A stretch of DNA of 64,000 bases from Oryza sativa Japonica Group (taxonomy: Eukaryota; Streptophyta; Magnoliopsida; Poales; Poaceae), in the NCBI RefSeq assembly GCF_034140825.1, contig NC_089035.1, positions 40,705,001 through 40,769,000 of the forward strand, given 5' to 3'. How positions within the stretch are numbered: position 1 is the first letter of the stretch; each line of letters starts with the position of its first letter. Shown here piece after piece: positions 58,834-64,000 of this stretch. The position numbers and the translations under genes are program-made. The notes under the pieces are model-generated. The model was not told the DNA's origin, did not search any database, and worked only from the letters and a program-made list of their open reading frames with translations.

Positions 58834-61795
58834 ATGATGAGCTCACAAGTTGCTTCTGTTTCTGACGGATTACCACAGGCACAGGGTCCAGCTGCACCGA
58901 ATGACTCGCCGCGCAAGCGGTTCTCCGGCGTCGCGCCGCCGGCGGCGCTCATCTTCTTCGTGCTGGTGTTCGCCGGCGGTGCAATCGTCACGCTTGATCA
59001 CAAGGAGGTATGCACCTTGATGCTTCTTTACATCAAGCACAGAGATAGATGAATGATAAAATCAATTCTCTGAATTCTGAAAGCTTATGAATTTGTTTCT
59101 GCAGAATTTGTCAATTCTTCAGTTACGGCCGAGAGAAATGGTCGTAAGCGAGACGGAGACGAGGGCTCCGACGAGCGAGGTGCAAGAGACGGAGACGAGG
59201 GCTCCGACCAGCGAGGTGCAAGAGGCAGGCACCGGCGCCGCCGCCGGCGGCGTCCAGCGAGCGGAACTCGCCGGCAGCAGCATCTGCGAGGTCAGAACAG
59301 ATGCTCACTCCATTCCAATATATAACAAGAGCCTTCAAAATTTGTTATAAAATATGAGAAACTCTTTTAAGCATTTAGATAGACGTTTCTTACATATCAA
59401 CTAAATAGTTATCAACTAAATAGTTATGAAAAACTTTCAAAAAAAGATAAGAATTATTACTCTATAAACATGTAAGTTTGAATTCAACTTCTATATATTA
59501 TAACAAAAATAATAAATTTAACTGAATATACGTATACTAGTTAGAGTTTAATTTATTATTTTTTTTAAATTTATAGAAGTCGAATTCGAACTTACATGTT
59601 TATGAAATAATATATTACCTATAATTTTTTCAGGTTTTTGTAACTATTTAGTTTACATCAAGAAACGAATGGACATCTACCTAGGAAATTAGAATCCATC
59701 TCCTCTAAAATATAACAATTTTTTCACACGCATTTTATTTTCAACCAATCATAAACTTATGCTCTCTCTTTTTCATAATGTAAGTTATTCTAGCATTTTC
59801 CACATTCATATTGATGTTAATGAATCTAAATAAATATATATGTCTAGATTCATTAACATCAATATGAATGTGAGAAATACTAAAATGACTTATATTGTGA
59901 AACGGAGAAAATAGCATTCAAATTCCCTGCTTACTTTCTCTTCTTAGTCAATCATAATATTTTATCAAAATTCTTAATAACCGTACTTAACCTAAAAGAA
60001 CAGAGATATTACCTGCAATGCAAACAATGCAGGCAATGAACCGAACAAACTAAACTGCTCGTTAAGTTTGCAGAATCAGTGCAGGCCTTCAGGCAGCGAG
60101 CCATTGCCGAAGGGCATCGTGCAGGACAAGTCCAACTTCGAGATGGAGCCGCTCGGCGGCAACCCCGAACGGCGCGCCGCCGTCGCCCGGCCGGCGAAGA
60201 GCCTCCTCGCCATCCCCGTCGGCATAAAGCAGAAGGCCGTCGTCGACAAGCTCGTCTCCAAGGTACCAATACCATATCTTCTTCTTCAGTTCCTTCCTTC
60301 AACGCCAGCATCAGTGGCGGAATATGATCTGAGTAAATCATGTAGAGTTACAGTTACCTACCTATTTAGATAGCACTTATCTACATATGGTAAAAAATTT
60401 TAGTGAGATCTTCGTGGGAGTTTGGGGGCTCAAAGTTAAAGTTCCCAATCTATCTAGATAGAGTTACAGTCCCCCACCTATCTACATATGGTAAAAAATT
60501 TTAGTGAGGTCTTCGTGGGAGCTTGGGGACTCGAGACCCCGCTGCTCCCATGCTGGATCCGCCCCTGGTAGCACTTAAACTTGAGCTGATTCTCGTCGGC
60601 GACAATGGTTGGCGTGCATGCAGTTCCCCGGTGACAGGTTCACGGTGATGTTGTTCCACTACGACGGCGAGATGGACGGGTGGAGGGAACTCGGGTGGTC
60701 GGACCGGGCGATTCACGTGGCGGCGAAGGACCAGACGAAATGGTGGTTCGGGAAGAGGTTCTTACACCCGGACATGGTGGCCGAGTATGAGTACATCTTC
60801 CTCTGGGACGAGGACATCGAGGTGGACGGCTTCGACCCCATCCGCTACCTCCGCGTCGTCCGCCGCGAACGCCTCGAGATCTCCCAGCCCGCGCTCGACC
60901 ACCGCTCCCAGATCCACCACCGCCTCACACTCCGCGCCCGCAAAGGCCAAGTTCACAGGTAACAAATCAAGCTGTTTCATGTGAAATTGATAGAAACTCT
61001 CTTGATCCCTTGAGGGGACAATTTTTTTTCGTTTGTCAAAAACTTATTCACATAGTTATATATTTTTTTAAAAAAAAGTTTGATAATTCATACCATATAT
61101 ATGCCATTTCACAAAATTGTATAAACTCAACTTATCATTTTGGCATGAATAGTATATCGGAATTTGTCTTTTTTATTCTTAATGTGTAGATTGAATTTGA
61201 ATTTAATTTTTGGTAAAAATGTTAAAAGTTACTCTACTCTACATTATCATTTTTTATATTTATTTGCATTGAATTTAGTAGGAAAAAAAACACACAGAGT
61301 GGATATGCCCCCGAATCGACGACAATTTCAGCTTCGTTTTTGTTGAGAACCGTAAAATTTATTTGGAACAGGAGATTCTACAAGACGAGGGGAGGGGGGA
61401 GATGCGACGACAACAGCACGGGGCCGCCATGCACGGGGTGGGTGGAGATGATGGTGCCGGTGTTCTCGCGGGCGGCATGGCGGTGCGCGTGGCACATGAT
61501 CCAGAACGACCTCATCTACGCGTGGGGCCTCGACTTCAAGCTCGGGTACTGCGCCGGCGGCGACCGGAGGCTCGCCGTCGGCATCGTCGACAGCGAGTAC
61601 GTCCTCCACCGCGGCATCCCCACGCTCGGCGACGGCGGCGGCAAGCCGGCGGCGAAGCGGTCGTCGACGGCGACGAAGGCGGCGACCGACCGGCTCGCCG
61701 TGAGGCAGCGGTCGTACACCGAGCTGCAGATATTCAACCGGCGGTGGAAGGCCGCGGCGGAGGGGGACGTGTGCTGGACCGACCCCTACCCGTAG
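58834..61795 (+). CDS. DUF707 family membrane-anchored protein
   Basis: Coding exons 58834-59007, 59105-59290, 60074-60262, 60624-60958 and 61372-61795 join in frame to 435 residues; two or more leader exons lie upstream (about 57060-57258, 58360-58438, and the non-coding start of exon 58605-59007). A short cytosolic start is followed by one membrane anchor (about residues 37-54, AALIFFVLVFAGGAIVTL). The DUF707 domain follows, with CRPSGSEPLPKGIV, KFPGDRFTVMLFHYDG, FLHPDMVAEYEYIFLWDEDI, GWVEMMVPVFSRAAW and DLIYAWGLDFKLGYCA. The family is often labelled lysine-ketoglutarate reductase trans-splicing related; its biochemical role is not established. Type II topology and the WDED acidic motif are reminiscent of Golgi glycosyltransferases, which is only an inference. 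The stem region contains a perfect 12-residue duplication. Confidence 0.92.
59153..59224 (+). repeat. In-frame 36-bp tandem duplication in the DUF707 gene
   Basis: Two adjacent copies encode TETRAPTSEVQE (residues 75-98). The two DNA copies differ at one or two positions, so the duplication is recent. It lies in the variable stem after the membrane anchor. Confidence 0.9.
59760..59910. mobile_element. Stowaway-type MITE in a DUF707-gene intron
   Basis: About 150 bp with ends GCTCTCTCTTTTTCATAATG and ATTGTGAAACGGAGAAA; the halves pair around CATATTGATGTTAATGAATC and its complement. Confidence 0.75.
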
Positions 61796-61799
61796 CCCG

Positions 61800-62760
61800 C
61801 CGGCGACGGCGACCGAGCTCGTCGCCGGCGATGGCGGTGGGACCGGGCGTACGGCTAGTTACTTGAGTAGCTGAGATATGATAGATACAGAGCTTCTCTT
61901 CTTGATGTACAGATTTGTTTCTCTCATCGTCAGAATAAGCAAATGTCAGAATCAAAGACGATGTAATTACAATAGTTTTTTAAAAAAGAAATATATCGAT
62001 CAATCAAATTTTGGCATGTATGTGAGGTTGCATCTTTACTTGTACATAGCTGGAATTTGGCTGCAGATTATTCCAAGAAAAACAGAATAAGTACAGGTGT
62101 CAAGTTCAGAGATAGTATATCATGCTAGTACTTGTCGAGGTCTAGTGCATTTTGCAGCACACAAAAATTTGGAGAACTTGCTGGGAGATGATTGGTTTTA
62201 TTTGGAACCATAATATAGAGCTTTTTCAGATGATTGTTCTAGCCAGAATCAGATTTCGAAGCAAGGTGTTTTTGGAAATAATGTTTATAGTCTGTTGGCA
62301 CATCTGGAAATAAAGAAATGCTTTCATATTTCAGAATGCTGTTCCTGATGATGTTAATGATTGGCTTAGGTGTTTCAAACAAAAAAAAAATCTTCTACAC
62401 CTATATAGGATGAATGAACCTCTTATTTTTTTCAGTATATATTTTCAGTTTGTAGCTGGTTATAAGCCTTGTAATTCGGTTCCTTTTGGTTTGTATATTT
62501 ATAACATTTTTTGCTCCTTTAATATGATTTCAACTACTGGGTAAGACCTGGTGGTAGTTTCCTTATAAAAGAATTGGGAAAACTTATCAAATTTTGCCGA
62601 ATACAAAGTGACAAAAAAATAAGTGAGAAATGGGAGCCAGCCACTGACGAGTGGGACCCACACGGGGAATTCAGAAACTGTGGCGGGAGGAGCGCCAACC
62701 AACCAAACCCTATCCCCACTTCGTTCCTCCCTCCAAAACCCCAGCGGAATTCGATCCCCC
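61800..62760. other. DUF707 3' flank and spacer
   Basis: Includes the DUF707 3' untranslated region and then the upstream region and leader of the next gene. No further gene seen. Confidence 0.6.
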
Positions 62761-62783
62761 ATGGCAATCCTCCACCACCTCCC

Positions 62784-64000
62784 ATGGCGCCGCCGCTCGC
62801 CGCGCCGCGCTTCCACGCCGCCGCGCTACCCCTCCGCCTCCGCCTCCGCACCCGCCCCCAGAAGCTCCCCTGCTGGCGCCGCGCCGCCCGGCCCAACGAC
62901 GAGGTCCTGCACCAGCCGCCACACCAGGGCTTGCGATTTTGAGAGTTGGATTTGGTTTTTGATTCGGTGGGGTTTTTTTGCAGGATTACTACTTGATCGA
63001 TGCGCCGGAGTCCATCGGGGACGGCTTCTCGTTCAGTGGGGGTGAGTTAGGTTTTGTTTCAGCATTGGGGAATCGGATCAGAGGCTGCAAATTTTAGTCC
63101 ACATTAGTTGGGTTCTGACATCATGTCAATATTGGTATTCGCTAACTTGTTCCTATTCTGCGGGGGATCGGTGCAGGGAAGTATACGGATGGCCCGAGCA
63201 AGTCCGATGAGTGGTTTGCTCAAGGGAGAATGGTATAATGTGATCACTCCCTGTTTTGATGTGTTGTTGTGCACTCATCACTTGCAGACTGTTTGATATC
63301 TAAACTACATAATCCAGAGTTTGACGGAGTGATTAGATTTTCCGTGTGCCTTTTGCTTGATAATGCACTGTCTCACCATGAGCATTTTCATTTCATCATA
63401 TTCTTCATGTGGATGAGAGTAGGATTGTTCCAATATGCTAGTCAAAAATATGATGATACTTACATTACAGGTAAAAGCTCATCCAGTATACGGGAACAAA
63501 GGGAAGGCAAAAGATCCCATCTTTGGGCTCACAATGGGAGCTGAATCACAATCTTCAAATGATGTTTTCAGGTGAATTGAGCTATATAAGTGGTTAGCAG
63601 GGTGTCAGGTACAATAATAGTGACGGCATTTAGCCTTGTATTTTCAAGTCATTGGTCTCCTTTAGGATAAGTATATTAGTTCTTCAAAGATGATAATTGC
63701 TCTTGTGTGTTCTTTTTTACTGTGATGCAGGTGGTTTTGTGTGGAGGCTGGGAGTTCTTCGAATCCTCCTGTTCTTTTTATTCATGGATTTCCATCTCAG
63801 GTGGGATTTTGACTAGGTTTTTGCCTATGTTCTTCTTTTTCTACAAAAAAGTCTTCCAATACTGAATATATGCCTTTGGACTTTCTTGGTTACAGGCATA
63901 CTCTTATCGAAATGTGCTACCTGTAGTATCAGACAATTATCATGCCATTGCTTTTGATTGGCTCGGTGAGTTGCAGTGGTATGCACATTGTTTGATGCTT
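62784..64000 (+). CDS. Alpha/beta-hydrolase family protein, probably plastid-targeted (partial, runs off window)
   Basis: Coding exons 62784-62903, 62984-63041, 63177-63232, 63471-63571, 63731-63800 and 63896-63965 join in frame; the gene continues past the right edge. The start is an Arg/Ala/Pro-rich N-terminus (MAPPLAAPRFHAAALPLRLR) typical of a transit peptide. Then come DYYLIDAPESIGDGFSFSGG, DEWFAQGRM, DPIFGLTMGAESQSSNDVFR, WFCVEAG, PPVLFIHGFPSQ (the HG oxyanion-loop region of the fold) and NYHAIAFDWLG (strand before the nucleophile). It resembles a plant chloroplast alpha/beta-hydrolase group (At1g52510-like, from memory). ATG 62784 rather than 62761 is chosen because only that frame joins exon 2. 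Substrate unknown. Confidence 0.88.

Overview
This window reads as a stretch of the Oryza sativa (rice) nuclear genome, most likely the distal long arm of chromosome 1. The clue is the gene order: a CPR5-type nucleoporin (the RYMV2 / OsCPR5-1 locus), a citrate-efflux MATE matching OsFRDL4, and a 12-exon sucrose-phosphate synthase whose joined exons give 1084 residues, the length I recall for OsSPS1. Locus names come from memory, not from a search. Plant introns, grass-type GC-rich first exons, many Stowaway-type MITEs and nested LTR elements agree with this.

Layout. 0.1-3.4 kb: OsCPR5 on the minus strand. 3.6-15.5 kb: one Mutator-like element (MULE) with a perfect 9-bp target duplication, inserted about 215 bp upstream of the CPR5 start codon. 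It carries two convergent genes, a transposase and a GRF-type zinc-finger gene, each starting near a terminal inverted repeat as in maize MuDR. It has itself been hit by a 2.9-kb solo LTR and by an incomplete LTR retrotransposon. 15.7 kb: a tRNA-Ala(AGC) gene. 16-23 kb: intergenic DNA with MITEs, a partial upstream copy of OsFRDL4 exon 1 split by a hAT element, and a 1,208-bp solo LTR just upstream of OsFRDL4. 23.4-26.6 kb: OsFRDL4. 27.6-28.6 kb: a secreted Gly/Ala/Val repeat protein. 29.6-30.3 kb: an HD-Zip II homeobox gene frameshifted in its leucine zipper. 31.4-36.6 kb: OsSPS1. 37-45.5 kb: repeats, including a LINE relic and a second MULE-like element carrying a 2.8-kb solo LTR. 45.5-50.6 kb: a RING-finger E3 ligase gene. 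50.6-57 kb: MITE-rich spacer. 57-62 kb: a DUF707 membrane-anchored protein. From 62.8 kb: an alpha/beta-hydrolase gene that runs off the right edge.

The host genes are independent single-copy plant genes, not an operon. Their functions are immunity and cell-death control (CPR5), aluminium-induced citrate release (FRDL4), sucrose synthesis (SPS1), protein turnover (RING) and probably plastid hydrolase chemistry. The main interest is how transposons sit against the promoters of CPR5 and FRDL4, and the unusual repeat-protein gene at 27.6 kb. Three solo LTRs with perfect 5-bp duplications and no complete LTR element show active removal by LTR-LTR recombination.
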